From Thalassobaculum_A sp040219615 (lineage in GTDB: Bacteria > Pseudomonadota > Alphaproteobacteria > Thalassobaculales > Thalassobaculaceae): a stretch of 64,000 nucleotides of DNA. The notes beneath the pieces were generated by a model. It made no database searches and was not told the origin of the DNA. It saw only the letters and a program-made list of their open reading frames with translations. The DNA lies in the NCBI RefSeq assembly GCF_040219615.1, contig NZ_JAVJSE010000017.1, positions 38,941 through 102,940 of the forward strand. The letters run 5' to 3'. The stretch's first letter is position 1. The number at the start of each line of letters is the position of its first letter. This document shows, in pieces, positions 35,928-44,896 of the stretch. Position numbers and translations under genes: made by a program.

Positions 35928-37211
35928 ATGATTCTCGCGCTCATGTTCTTCGCGATGGTGGCGATGATCCTGATCAACGTCCCCATCGGCATCGCGCTGG
36001 CGATCGCCGCCCTCCTGGGCCAGACCGCCTTCCATGGGGTCAGCAGCCTGCTGTCGCTCGGTATCGAGATGTACCGCGGCGCCACCGGGTTTGCGCTGAT
36101 CTCGATCCCGATGTTCGTGCTGGCCGGCGCCATCATGAACGCCGGCGGCATCTCGCGCCGGCTGATCGCCTTCGTGGCGGCCATCATCGGCTTCGTGCGC
36201 GGCGGCCTCGCCATGGTCAACATCGGCGTGTCGCTGTTCTTCGCCGAGATCTCCGGCTCGGCGGTGGCGGACGTCGCGGCCCTCGGCTCGGTGATGATCC
36301 CGGAGATGAAGAAGCGCGGCTACTCCGCCCCGTTCGCGGCCGCCGTGACCTCGTCCTCGGCGTCGCTCGCCATCATCATCCCTCCGTCGATCCCGATGAT
36401 CCTGTACGCGGTCTCGGCCAACGCCTCGGTCGAGCAGCTGTTCGTCGCCGGCCTGGTCCCCGGGCTGATGGGCGGACTCGGGCTGATGTTCGTGGCCTAT
36501 CTGTTCGCGCGGAAGTACAACTTCCCGGTCGAGAAGGCGTTCAACCTGCACGACCTGCGGACCACCTTCGTGGACGCGCTGCCGGCGCTGATGCTGCCGG
36601 TCATCATCCTGGGCGGCATCTTCTCCGGGCTGGTGACCGCGACCGAGGCCGCCGGCCTGGCCGTGCTGGCCTCCGTCGTGGTCGGGCTGTGGTACCGCGA
36701 CTTCGACCTCAACCATCTGCGCGAGTCGATGCTCGACGGCGGCCTGCAGACCGCAGTGGTGATGATCCTGGTCGCCGCCTCGGTGCTGATGGGCGACCTG
36801 CTGACGGTGTCGCAGGTCCCGCAGAAGCTGGCCCAGGGACTGGTCGAGCTGACCGACAACAAGTACCTGATCCTGCTGATCCTGAACGTGTTCTTCCTGG
36901 TGATCGGGTTCTTCCTGCACTCGGCGGCGGCGATCATCCTGGTGGTGCCGATCATCGTGCCGCTGATCGAGACGGTCGGCATCAACCCGGTGCATTTCGG
37001 CCTGATCGTGACCCTGAACCTGGCGATCGGCCAGCAGACCCCGCCGGTGGCGAGCGTGCTGATCACCTCCTGCTCGATCGCCAAGGCCGACATCTGGGAG
37101 ACCACCAAGGTCAACCTGCCGTTCATCGGCGTGCTGCTGACGGTGCTGCTGATCTGCACCTATGTGCCGGCGATCCCGATGTTCCTGGTCGACCTGATCT
37201 ACGGGCCCTGA
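35928..37211 (+). CDS. dctM: TRAP transporter large permease (DctM), second system
   Basis: 427-residue permease. Seen: ISIPMFVLAGAIMNAGGISRR, FFAEISGSAVADVAALGSVMIP, SLAIIIPPSIPMILYAVSAN and IGQQTPPVASVLITSCSI, in the order expected of DctM, with 11-12 hydrophobic segments. Ends the operon; a 14-bp perfect hairpin starts 10 bases past the stop. Confidence 0.94.
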   Translation: MILALMFFAMVAMILINVPIGIALAIAALLGQTAFHGVSSLLSLGIEMYRGATGFALISIPMFVLAGAIMNAGGISRRLIAFVAAIIGFVRGGLAMVNIGVSLFFAEISGSAVADVAALGSVMIPEMKKRGYSAPFAAAVTSSSASLAIIIPPSIPMILYAVSANASVEQLFVAGLVPGLMGGLGLMFVAYLFARKYNFPVEKAFNLHDLRTTFVDALPALMLPVIILGGIFSGLVTATEAAGLAVLASVVVGLWYRDFDLNHLRESMLDGGLQTAVVMILVAASVLMGDLLTVSQVPQKLAQGLVELTDNKYLILLILNVFFLVIGFFLHSAAAIILVVPIIVPLIETVGINPVHFGLIVTLNLAIGQQTPPVASVLITSCSIAKADIWETTKVNLPFIGVLLTVLLICTYVPAIPMFLVDLIYGP

Positions 37212-37220
37212 TGACGCCAT

Positions 37221-37255
37221 GCAGCCCGGAGCCGGTTCCCTCGGCTCCGGGCTGC
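37221..37255 (+). terminator. Strong hairpin after the second TRAP operon
   Basis: GCAGCCCGGAGCCG at 37221-37234 pairs over 14 bases with CGGCTCCGGGCTGC at 37242-37255, loop GTTCCCT. Best terminator-like structure in the window although no T-run follows; it would separate the TRAP operon from the DUF427 gene. Confidence 0.6.
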
Positions 37256-37384
37256 AGCGCGGCACCGTGGCGCGGCGTAAGGGGCCGGCCCGGCGGCGGC
37301 GGTGAACGACAGCGGCGGCCCGCACCTTGCGGTGGCCGATGCCACGCCCAACCTCAGGAGACACGCCCGTCCGAGGAGGCCACG

Positions 37385-37777
37385 ATGTCCGCAACCGCCG
37401 TCGCCAATCCCGCCCCCGGTTTCGCCCGCAAGCCGGACCACGTCGTGGCCTTCAGGCCCGCCGGCAGGCGCGTGACGGTCAGGCTCGGCGGCGAGGTGAT
37501 CGCCGAGTCGGACAAGGCGGTGCTGTGCGAGGAGACCGGCCACGGCCCGGTCTACTACCTGCCGATGACCGATACCCGGGCCCACCTGTTCCGGCCGACC
37601 GCCACCAACAGCTACTGCCCGTTCAAGGGCGAGGCGAGCTACTGGTCGGTCAGCGCCGGCGGCGTCGACGGCCGCGACGTCGCCTGGTCCTACGACCTGC
37701 CCTATGACGAGGCGATGGCGATCCGCGGGCACGTCGCCTTCTACCCGGACCGCGTCGACTCCATCGACGTCGCTTGA
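37385..37777 (+). CDS. DUF427 domain protein
   Basis: 130 residues. DUF427 proteins are small single-domain folds of unknown function. Typical stretches are present: VRLGGEVIAESDKAVLCEE, VYYLPMTDTRAHLFRPT, NSYCPFKGEASYWSV and HVAFYPDRVDSIDV. Preceded by a GAGGAGG site. The next gene starts 14 bases after its stop and may be coupled. Confidence 0.85.
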   Translation: MSATAVANPAPGFARKPDHVVAFRPAGRRVTVRLGGEVIAESDKAVLCEETGHGPVYYLPMTDTRAHLFRPTATNSYCPFKGEASYWSVSAGGVDGRDVAWSYDLPYDEAMAIRGHVAFYPDRVDSIDVA

Positions 37778-37790
37778 CGGCGGCACGCCG

Positions 37791-38621
37791 GTGGCAGGGG
37801 CCGCATCGATCGCCGGGATCCGGGCACGCTACGCCGACGAGGTGACGGCCGCCGCCGGATCGCCGGCCGTGCGCGACGCCTTCGCGGCGGTCCCCCGCGA
37901 GCGCTTCCTCGGGCCCGGTCCGTGGAAGATCCTCGAGCTGGGCTCCGGCTATCGGTCGACCCCGAACGCCGATCCGGCGCATGTCTATCGCGACGTGCTC
38001 GTGGCGCTGGACGCCGAGGCCGGGATCAACAACGGCCAGCCGTCGCTGCACGCGAGCTGCCTCGCCGCCCTCGACCTCCGGGCCGGCGAGACCGCCGTCC
38101 ACATCGGCTGCGGCACCGGCTACTACACCGCGATCATCGCCGAACTGGTCGGCCCGGCCGGCAGGGTGCAGGGCTGGGAGATCGAGCCGACCCTGGCCGA
38201 GATCGCCGCCGAGAACCTGGCGGACCGGCCGAACGTCACGGTCGTCCCCGCCTCGGCGACCGAGGGCGCACTCCCCGACGCCGACGCGATCTATGTCAGC
38301 GCCGGCGCCACCACGCCGATGCGGGCCTGGGTCGACGCCCTGCGGCCCGGCGGCAGGCTGCTGTTCCCGCTGGTCGGCCCGGACGGCGGCGGCATGTTGC
38401 TGGTCACCCGCCGGATCGCCGGCTTCGCCGCCCGCTTCGTGTGCGGCTGCCGGTTCATTCCCTGCATCGGGGCGCAGGACCGGTCCGACGCCGCAGCGCT
38501 CGACCGGGCCTTCCGGCGCGGCTGGAGCGATGTCCGCTCCCTGCGCCTGGACTCCCGGGCGGACGACACCGCCTGGGTCGCCGGGGACGGCTGGTGGCTG
38601 TCGACCGCCGCCGTGGACTGA
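37791..38621 (+). CDS. Protein-L-isoaspartate methyltransferase-like SAM enzyme
   Basis: 276 residues from a proposed GTG at 37791; the start is uncertain because no good ribosome site is visible and the frame is open into DUF427. The N-terminal AVPRERFLGPGPW, NGQPSLHASCLAALDL and SAM-binding AVHIGCGTGYYTAIIAELVG, then a second acidic strand GWEIEPTLAEIAAENL, resemble PCMT-type methyltransferases. The C-terminal 70 residues are less typical. Its target, protein isoaspartate or a small molecule, is not known. Confidence 0.7.
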   Translation: MAGAASIAGIRARYADEVTAAAGSPAVRDAFAAVPRERFLGPGPWKILELGSGYRSTPNADPAHVYRDVLVALDAEAGINNGQPSLHASCLAALDLRAGETAVHIGCGTGYYTAIIAELVGPAGRVQGWEIEPTLAEIAAENLADRPNVTVVPASATEGALPDADAIYVSAGATTPMRAWVDALRPGGRLLFPLVGPDGGGMLLVTRRIAGFAARFVCGCRFIPCIGAQDRSDAAALDRAFRRGWSDVRSLRLDSRADDTAWVAGDGWWLSTAAVD

Positions 38622-38756
38622 CGGTCGAGGGCGTGGCACGGGTGGCGCAGGGTCATGCGCATTTCCGGGCGACGGCACTGCGGATTTTTGCCGGTGCCGG
38701 GACCGGGCGCACGACGCACACTGCACCGCCCTGCAGCACCGCACCGGGAGCCGTCC

Positions 38757-39392
38757 GTGGACCTGCTGGTGATCCTGTCTTCAATCGTCCTGGCAAACCT
38801 GATCGCCTGGATCACGCCGGGCCCGAACATGATCGCGGTCATGAGCGCATCCCTGACCGGCGGCCGTCGGGCCGGGCTTCTGACCGGGCTCGGCCTGTCG
38901 GCCGGCGCAACCGTCTGGGCGGGTCTCGCGGTGCTCGGGGTCGCCACCCTGTTCGAGCTGTTCCCGAACGCGCTGCTGGCACTCCGCCTGGCCGGCGCCG
39001 GCTATCTGCTTTGGCTGGGCTTCAGGTCGCTTCGAGCCGCACTCCTCGACGACGCGTCCGGGCTGGTGGCGTCGGTCGGTTCGGCCCGGACTCCGCGCGC
39101 GTTCCGCACCGGGCTGCTGGTCAGCCTGACCAACCCGAAGGCGGCGCTGTTCTTCGGCTCGATTCTGACGACGTTCGTGCCGATCGACGCCTCGCCGACC
39201 CTGCTCGGCGGGATCGTGGCGCTCTGCGCGGTCCTGGCCGTGACCTGTCACAGCGTCACGGCGACGCTGTTCTCGGCCGGCCGTGTGATCCGCGCCTTCG
39301 AGCGGATGCGGCGCACGGCGACGGCCCTGTTCGGCGTGGTATTCGCCGGCCTCGGCCTGGCGGTCGCCTGGGACTCCGTGCGCCGGCTCTGA
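38757..39392 (+). CDS. LysE/RhtB-family amino-acid exporter
   Basis: 211 residues from GTG 38757 (GGGAG upstream). Typical: LIAWITPGPNMIAVMSASL at the first helix, GGRRAGLLTGLGLSAGATVW, AGAGYLLWLGFRSLRAA, and FRTGLLVSLTNPKAALFFGS with the conserved NPK. Six hydrophobic segments. Such exporters release homoserine, threonine or other amino acids; the substrate is unknown. It is 40 bases upstream of the helicase gene. Confidence 0.9.
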   Translation: MDLLVILSSIVLANLIAWITPGPNMIAVMSASLTGGRRAGLLTGLGLSAGATVWAGLAVLGVATLFELFPNALLALRLAGAGYLLWLGFRSLRAALLDDASGLVASVGSARTPRAFRTGLLVSLTNPKAALFFGSILTTFVPIDASPTLLGGIVALCAVLAVTCHSVTATLFSAGRVIRAFERMRRTATALFGVVFAGLGLAVAWDSVRRL

Positions 39393-39432
39393 TCGAACGA
39401 CCGGCCGCCTCCGAGCCGCTAGACTGACCGCC

Positions 39433-41889
39433 ATGGACGGCACCACGCCCGCGACTTCCCTGCCCCCGGCCTTCGGCGACTGGTTCGCTGCCAAGGGCTG
39501 GGCCCCGCACCCGCACCAGATGGAGATGCTGGCGGCGGCGCGCGAGGGTCGCTCGGCCCTGCTGATCGCGCCGACCGGCGGCGGCAAGACCCTGGCCGGC
39601 TTCCTGGCCAGCCTGGTCGACCTGGCCGAGAACCCGCGCGACGGGCTGCACACGCTCTACGTCTCGCCGCTGAAGGCGCTGGCGGTCGACATCCACCGCA
39701 ACCTGACGACCCCGATCGAGGAGATCGGGCTGGCGGTGACCGCCGAGACCCGGACCGGCGACACCCCGCAGGCCAAGCGCCAGCGCCAGCGCCGCGCGCC
39801 CCCCAACCTGCTGCTGACCACGCCGGAGAGCCTGGCGCTGCTGATCTCCTACCCGGACGCCGAAAAGGTGTTCGCGGGCCTGCGCTGCGTGGTGGTCGAC
39901 GAGCTGCACGCCCTGGCCGGCAGCAAGCGCGGCGAGTTGCTGGCGCTCGGCCTCGCGCGGCTGTCGCGGCTGGCCCCCCGGGCCCGGCGGGTCGGGCTGT
40001 CGGCGACGGTGGCGCATCCGGCGGCGCTGGAGGTGTTCCTGTCGAAGACCGGCCGGGCACCCGCCGACGACGTGGCGGTGGTGCGCGGCGGCGAGGCGGC
40101 CCGGGCCGAGGTCAGGATCCTGATGCCGGACGGCCGGCTGCCGTGGTCGGGGCATATGGGCCTGCACGCGGTCGACCGGATCTACGCCGCCATCAAGGCG
40201 CACCGCACCACCATCGTGTTCGTCAACACCCGCGCCCAGTCCGAGCTGATCTTCCAGGCGTTGTGGCACGCCAACGAGGACCACCTGGCGATCGCCCTGC
40301 ACCACGGCTCGCTGGCGGCCGAGCAGCGCCGCAAGGTCGAGGCGGTGATGGCCCGCGGCGGCCTGCGCGCGGTGGTCGCCACCTCCTCCCTCGACCTCGG
40401 CATCGACTGGGCCGCCGTCGATCTGGTGATCCAGGTCGGCGCACCGAAGGGCGCGTCGCGGCTGCTGCAGCGCATCGGCCGCGCCAACCACCGCCTGGAC
40501 GAGCCGAGCCGGGCGCTGCTGGTCCCCGCCAACCGCTTCGAGGTGCTGGAGTGCAAGGCGGCGCTGGACGCCGTGCGGGCCGGCGACCTGGACGGCGACG
40601 AGCCGCGGCCGGGCGGGCTCGACGTGCTGGCCCAGCACGTGCTCGGCAGCGCCTGCGCCACGCCGATCGACCCGGACGCGCTGTACGCCGAGGTGGTGAC
40701 CGCCGCGCCCTACGCCGAGCTGCCGCGCGCGACCTTCGACGAGGTGGTGGAGTTCGTGCGCTCCGGCGGCTACGCACTGGCCGCCTACGAGCGCTGGCAG
40801 CGGTTGCGGCCGACCGACGACGGCCGCTTGCGCCTCGCGCACCCGCGGCTCGCCCAGGCCTACCGCATGAACGTCGGCACCATCGTCGAGGCCGACGTGC
40901 TGAAGGTCCGGCTGTCGCGCGGCCGCGTCCTGGGCGAGATCGAGGAGTATTTCGTGCAGGGCCTGAGGCCCGGCGACACCTTCATGTTCGCCGGCCGGCT
41001 TTTGACTTTCCAGGGCATCCGCGAGCGCTTCGTCGAGGCCACCCCCGGCGGCAGCGGCGAGCCGGCGGTGCCAGTCTACGGCGGCGGCCGGCTGCCGCTG
41101 ACCACCCGGCTGTCGGCCCGGGTCCGCGCCATGCTGGAAGACACGGACGCCTGGGCCACCCTGCCTGGCCCGGTCTCGGAGTGGCTGGAGCAGCAGCGCT
41201 GGCGCTCGGTGCTGCCGCGCGCCGACACCCTGCTGGTCGAGGCGTTCCCGCGCGCCGAGCGGCAGTACCTGGTGGCCTACACCTTCGAGGGCCGCAACGC
41301 CCACCAGACCCTCGGCATGCTGCTGACCCGGCGGATGGAGCGCATGGGCCTCGGCCCGCTCGGCTTCGTCGCCACCGACTACGTGATCGCGATCTGGTCG
41401 GTGAAGGAATGCCGGGACGTCGACGCGCTGTTCGACCAGGACATGCTGGGCGACGACCTGGAGGAGTGGATGGCGGAGTCCAGCCTGCTGAAGCGGACCT
41501 TCCGCAACGTCGCGGTGATCGCCGGGCTGATCGAGCGCAAGCTGCCCGGCCACGAGAAGTCCGGCCGCCAGGTCACCTTCAACGCCGACCTGATCTACGA
41601 CGTGCTGCGCCGCCACCAGCCCGACCACATCCTGCTGCAGGCGACCCGCCAGGACGCGGCGCGCGGCCTGACCGACATCTCCCGCCTCGCCGGCCTGCTG
41701 ACCCGCGTGCAGGGCCGGATCGTGCATCGCCGCCTCGACCGGGTGTCGCCGCTGGCGGTGCCGATCCTGCTGGAGATCGGCCGCGAGCAGGTGGCCGGCG
41801 GCGCGGTCGACATCCTGATGGACGAGCTGACGGAGGAACTGGTGGCGGAAGCGACGGGTGGGGAGATGCAGGGGAGTTTGATGGTTTAG
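39433..41889 (+). CDS. Ligase-associated DEXH-box DNA helicase (Lhr-type)
   Basis: 818 residues, right size for the ligase-associated branch of Lhr helicases that travel with an ATP-dependent DNA ligase, an exonuclease and PdeM. Motifs in order: GWAPHPHQ (Q-motif), LIAPTGGGKTLAGF (Walker A), TTPESLALL, VVVDELHALAG (DEVH box), VGLSATV, IVFVNTRAQSE, HHGSLAAEQRRKVE, ATSSLDLGIDW and QRIGRANHR; then the winged-helix and Lhr-core C-terminal half. In many alphaproteobacteria pdeM follows directly (recalled); here pdeM is 4.7 kb away. Ligase and exonuclease genes are not in the window. Confidence 0.92.
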   Translation: MDGTTPATSLPPAFGDWFAAKGWAPHPHQMEMLAAAREGRSALLIAPTGGGKTLAGFLASLVDLAENPRDGLHTLYVSPLKALAVDIHRNLTTPIEEIGLAVTAETRTGDTPQAKRQRQRRAPPNLLLTTPESLALLISYPDAEKVFAGLRCVVVDELHALAGSKRGELLALGLARLSRLAPRARRVGLSATVAHPAALEVFLSKTGRAPADDVAVVRGGEAARAEVRILMPDGRLPWSGHMGLHAVDRIYAAIKAHRTTIVFVNTRAQSELIFQALWHANEDHLAIALHHGSLAAEQRRKVEAVMARGGLRAVVATSSLDLGIDWAAVDLVIQVGAPKGASRLLQRIGRANHRLDEPSRALLVPANRFEVLECKAALDAVRAGDLDGDEPRPGGLDVLAQHVLGSACATPIDPDALYAEVVTAAPYAELPRATFDEVVEFVRSGGYALAAYERWQRLRPTDDGRLRLAHPRLAQAYRMNVGTIVEADVLKVRLSRGRVLGEIEEYFVQGLRPGDTFMFAGRLLTFQGIRERFVEATPGGSGEPAVPVYGGGRLPLTTRLSARVRAMLEDTDAWATLPGPVSEWLEQQRWRSVLPRADTLLVEAFPRAERQYLVAYTFEGRNAHQTLGMLLTRRMERMGLGPLGFVATDYVIAIWSVKECRDVDALFDQDMLGDDLEEWMAESSLLKRTFRNVAVIAGLIERKLPGHEKSGRQVTFNADLIYDVLRRHQPDHILLQATRQDAARGLTDISRLAGLLTRVQGRIVHRRLDRVSPLAVPILLEIGREQVAGGAVDILMDELTEELVAEATGGEMQGSLMV

Positions 41890-41975
41890 ATTCTCCCTTG
41901 GTCCCGAAAACCGGCCACCGCGTGACATAGCCGTGCCACTGGGAGTTCTCTTCCGGTTGTTCTTGAGGATCGATC

Positions 41976-42392
41976 GTGGATCTCCTGCCGGACCTGCCAT
42001 TCGAGTTTATCGTTCGCGGAACCGCGGTCAGCCTGCAGACCTCTCCTCGCTCCCGGATCGAATGGAAGATGATCGTGCAAAGCTCTGCCAGGGCTCAATT
42101 GCCCGAGGGAGCGTGGCTCCTGACCGAGCCGCTCGCGGTCACGATCTACATCTTTCCCGATGCCGAACTGCAGGGGGACGTGGACAACCGAGTGAAGCCG
42201 ATACTGGATGCCATGAACCGGTGCGTGTACGCGGATGATGGCCAGATAGAACGCGTCGTGGTGCAGAAATTCGAGCCTGGACGCGTTTTCGGCTTTCGCG
42301 GTCCGACCGGCACCCTCCTTTCGGCCTTAGAAGCCGAGGAGCCGGTAGTGTACGTTCGAGTGTCCGGCGATCCTCACGAGGAGCTGTCATGA
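41976..42392 (+). CDS. RusA-family Holliday-junction resolvase-like nuclease
   Basis: 138 residues from GTG 41976 with TTGAGG upstream. The RusA catalytic region is intact: GDVDNRVKPILDAMNRCVYA followed by DDGQIERVVVQKF, with Asp68, Asp70, Lys74 and Asp87/Asp88 matching the metal-binding aspartates and lysine of RusA. RusA enzymes cut four-way DNA junctions and are usually phage-borne. No other phage gene is nearby. Composition is less GC-rich than the helicase before it. The stop overlaps the next start by 4 bases, so the two proteins are made together. Confidence 0.85.
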   Translation: MDLLPDLPFEFIVRGTAVSLQTSPRSRIEWKMIVQSSARAQLPEGAWLLTEPLAVTIYIFPDAELQGDVDNRVKPILDAMNRCVYADDGQIERVVVQKFEPGRVFGFRGPTGTLLSALEAEEPVVYVRVSGDPHEELS

Positions 42393-43036
42393 CAATGCCC
42401 GCACTTGCCGACGAACGAACTGCGCTCGACCTGATCGAGAATCGGCTGAAGAAGGATGGGTACACGCTCGTGCGGTCGCCCGGACCCGAGCAGTTGCCGG
42501 CCTTCCTCCGCGGCTTTCGACCCGACGCCATCGCGGTGGGCGCCGATCCCTCGCTCGTGATCGAGGTGATGCACTCGCGGACCGCCTCGGCGACGACGCA
42601 GATCAGGCAGATCAACAGCCTGCTGAGCGGACACGAGGACTGGCGCCTGGAGGTCGTCTACGTTTCGCCGGACGGCACGGCCGTCGGCTCGACAACCCCG
42701 GAGGAGGTTCGAGCCACCCTGCGCGGGCTTCAGAAATTGTCGGAGATCGAGCCGAGAGGCGCCTTGCTGTTGGCGTGGAGTTCAATGGAGGCTATCGGCC
42801 GAATCCTTCAACCTGCATTGGCGGCGCGTAGCATCTCGCCGAACTCCTTGATCGACTTGCTGATCTCCCATGGACACGCGTCCCAGGGTGACGGCCCGCT
42901 GCTCAGACGTCTGGGAAACATGCGGAACGCGATCTCGCACGGTCAATTGAGCCTGACCCCCTCGTCCGAGGATCTTGCCGAGTTGCTCCGGATCGCCGAG
43001 CGCCTCGTCGAAACAAGCATCAATCCATCGCACTGA
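42389..43036 (+). CDS. Fusion of degenerate REase-like (AHJR-type) and HEPN-like domains
   Basis: 215 residues, unrecognised as a whole. N-terminal half (about 10-95): ALDLIENRLKKDGYTLV, a LPAFLRGFRPDAIAV strand-turn with Asp46, and LVIEVMHSR with Glu59, the layout of a PD-(D/E)xK nuclease of the archaeal-resolvase-like group. The usual ExK lysine is methionine (61), so catalysis is doubtful. C-terminal half (about 120-210) is helical and contains RNAISHG at 179-185, the HEPN RNase-type Rx4H motif. ATGA overlap with the RusA-like gene implies a two-gene unit. Could be a defence or toxin module, or a repair accessory. Confidence 0.6.
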   Translation: MTMPALADERTALDLIENRLKKDGYTLVRSPGPEQLPAFLRGFRPDAIAVGADPSLVIEVMHSRTASATTQIRQINSLLSGHEDWRLEVVYVSPDGTAVGSTTPEEVRATLRGLQKLSEIEPRGALLLAWSSMEAIGRILQPALAARSISPNSLIDLLISHGHASQGDGPLLRRLGNMRNAISHGQLSLTPSSEDLAELLRIAERLVETSINPSH

Positions 43037-43047
43037 CGGGCCACCAC

Positions 43048-43773
43048 ATGTCCCCTCCCCTCCGCCTCGGCATGATCACGCCGTCGTCGAACACCGTGCT
43101 GGAGCCGATGACGGCGGCGCTGCTGGCCGGCACGCCGCACATCTCGTCGCATTCGGCGCGAATCCGTGTAACCTCGATCTCGATGGCCGGCGGCTCGACC
43201 GCGCAGTTCGACACCGCGCCGATGCGCGAGGCCGCGTCGTTGCTGGCCGACGCCAAGGTCGGGGCGATCTGCTGGAACGGCACCTCGGCCGGCTGGCTCG
43301 GCCCCGACCGCGACCGGGCGATCCTGGCCGAGGTCACGGCCGAGACCGGCATCCCGGCGACTTCCGCAGTGCTCGACACCCTGGCGGCGCTGCGCCTGCT
43401 CGAGGCGCCCGGCTTCGGGCTGGTCACGCCCTACGTCGCCGACGTCCAGGACCGGGTGCGCGCAAACTTCGAGGACGAGGGCTTCGCCTGCGTCGCCGAC
43501 CGCCGGCTCGACATCACCGACAACTTCGCCTTCGCCAAGGTGCCGGAGGCGACGGTCGAGCGGATGATCCGCGAGGTCGCCGAGGACGGCGCCGAGGCGG
43601 TCGTCGTGCTGTGCACCAACCTGCGCGGCGCCCGCCTGGCGGAACGGCTGGAGGCCGAGCTCGGCATCGTCCTGCTGGACAGCGTCTCGGTCGCCCTGTG
43701 GGGCGCGATCCGGGCGGCCGGCGGCGACCCGTCGGGGATCCGCGGCTGGGGCCGGCTGTTCGAGCTGGCCTGA
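43048..43773 (+). CDS. Maleate isomerase/Asp-Glu racemase superfamily protein
   Basis: 241 residues of the maleate cis-trans isomerase/arylmalonate decarboxylase group. Seen: LGMITPSSNTVLEPM at the start, first catalytic cysteine in GAICWNGTSAGWLGP, TSAVLDTLAALRLL, GLVTPYVADVQ, and the second cysteine in VVLCTNLRGARLAE. Both cysteines being present supports isomerase or racemase activity; substrate not assigned. High GC like the chromosome average, unlike the pair before it. Confidence 0.88.
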   Translation: MSPPLRLGMITPSSNTVLEPMTAALLAGTPHISSHSARIRVTSISMAGGSTAQFDTAPMREAASLLADAKVGAICWNGTSAGWLGPDRDRAILAEVTAETGIPATSAVLDTLAALRLLEAPGFGLVTPYVADVQDRVRANFEDEGFACVADRRLDITDNFAFAKVPEATVERMIREVAEDGAEAVVVLCTNLRGARLAERLEAELGIVLLDSVSVALWGAIRAAGGDPSGIRGWGRLFELA

Positions 43774-43774
43774 C

Positions 43775-44896
43775 TCAGGCCCGGACCATCCGCGCGGCCA
43801 GCGGCCAGCGCGGCGCCGGCGGCACCGGCGGCGCGAAGCCCAGGCGGCCGAGCATCTGCACCGCCTCGCCGAGCTCGGCCAGCAGCTCGTGCGCCCGGCG
43901 CCGGTGCATCGACAGTTCGCGATACTCCTGCAGGGCCTGGCTGACCGGGTGCAGCGACAGGCCGAGCCCGGTGGCCGCCAGGTTCAGCCGCAGCCAGCGT
44001 CGGCCGGCCTCGATCTGGTCGAGCCTGGTGTTGCCCGGGGTGACCACCGTCGCGAACGCCGGGGTCGCCCAGAACACCCGCTCCTGCAACCGCAGCATCA
44101 CGTCGAAAGCGGCGGAGTCGCGGTCCAGTAGCGCCGTTCGGTCGAGGGCGCCGACCGCCATCAGCGCCTCCAGGGTCGGCCCCCCGACCGCGATGCCGTC
44201 GGGACGGGCCTCGATCTCGGCCTTGCCGAACCGCATCAGGTCGACATTCTCCTTCAGCGCACGCGGGGTCTTGGCCTCGACCTCCCAGGCGGCCCGGGCG
44301 AGCCCGGCCAGGCTGCGCACCAGCTCCGGCTCGACGACGATGCGGGCATGGCTCGACAGCGCCGCGGCCATCTCCGGCGGCACCGGCCGTTCCTCGTAGG
44401 GCTCCTTGCCGGACCGGCGGTCGAGCGCGTGCCGGAACAGCGGATCCGGCGTGCCGCCGGGCTGCAGATGCAGGATCGCCACCGGCCCGTCCTCGCCGTC
44501 CGGGAACAGTTCTGCGTCGGCGGTCGTGCCGTCCTCGGCCAACGCCATCGCCAGCAGCTCGAGGAAGCAGCCCATGGCGATGGTCAGCTGGCGGCCGTAG
44601 GGGTCGGTCTCGGGCAGGGTCCGCGCCGGATCGCGCAGGATGACGATCCGGCCGGGCTGCCGCAGGTCGGCCAGCCAGGGCTGCAGGTTGTGCGGGCTGG
44701 GCGCCAGGATGGCGTAGGACAGGGCCCGCATGCGCGGCTCGTCGTAGCCGCCCGCGAGGTGCCACGGCTCCAGCGCCTGCGAGGGCCGGCGGGTCCGCGA
44801 ATACCAGTGCCAGCCGCCCCAGCCGATGGCGGCGAGCACCACGCCGCCGCCGACCAGGGACAACGCCTTCCGTCTCGTGATCCGCTTGCGTCTCAT
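43775..44896 (-). CDS. Acg-type FMN-binding nitroreductase-like protein, N-terminally anchored
   Basis: 373 residues. N-terminus ITRRKALSLVGGGVVLAAIGW is a twin-arginine-like or uncleaved anchor. The rest resembles the Acg family of nitroreductase-fold flavoproteins: YAILAPSPHNLQPWL, DPYGRQLTIAMGCFLELLAMA, LDRRSGKEPYEERPVP, and LRLNLAATGLGLSLHPVSQAL. Acg relatives are thought to bind flavin without classic nitroreductase activity. Convergent with the isomerase gene (1-base gap), divergent from the disrupted acetyltransferase. Confidence 0.82.
   Translation of the reverse strand: MRRKRITRRKALSLVGGGVVLAAIGWGGWHWYSRTRRPSQALEPWHLAGGYDEPRMRALSYAILAPSPHNLQPWLADLRQPGRIVILRDPARTLPETDPYGRQLTIAMGCFLELLAMALAEDGTTADAELFPDGEDGPVAILHLQPGGTPDPLFRHALDRRSGKEPYEERPVPPEMAAALSSHARIVVEPELVRSLAGLARAAWEVEAKTPRALKENVDLMRFGKAEIEARPDGIAVGGPTLEALMAVGALDRTALLDRDSAAFDVMLRLQERVFWATPAFATVVTPGNTRLDQIEAGRRWLRLNLAATGLGLSLHPVSQALQEYRELSMHRRRAHELLAELGEAVQMLGRLGFAPPVPPAPRWPLAARMVRA

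Noticed and set aside
39256..42000. 914-codon open frame antisense to the helicase
   Set aside because: Low-complexity His/Gln/Arg/Ala composition typical of antisense GC-rich frames, no motif, and it opposes a helicase with all motifs intact.
41976..42392. RusA-like gene as part of a prophage
   Set aside because: No integrase, capsid, terminase, lysis or phage regulator genes lie nearby; flanks are chromosomal repair and metabolism genes.
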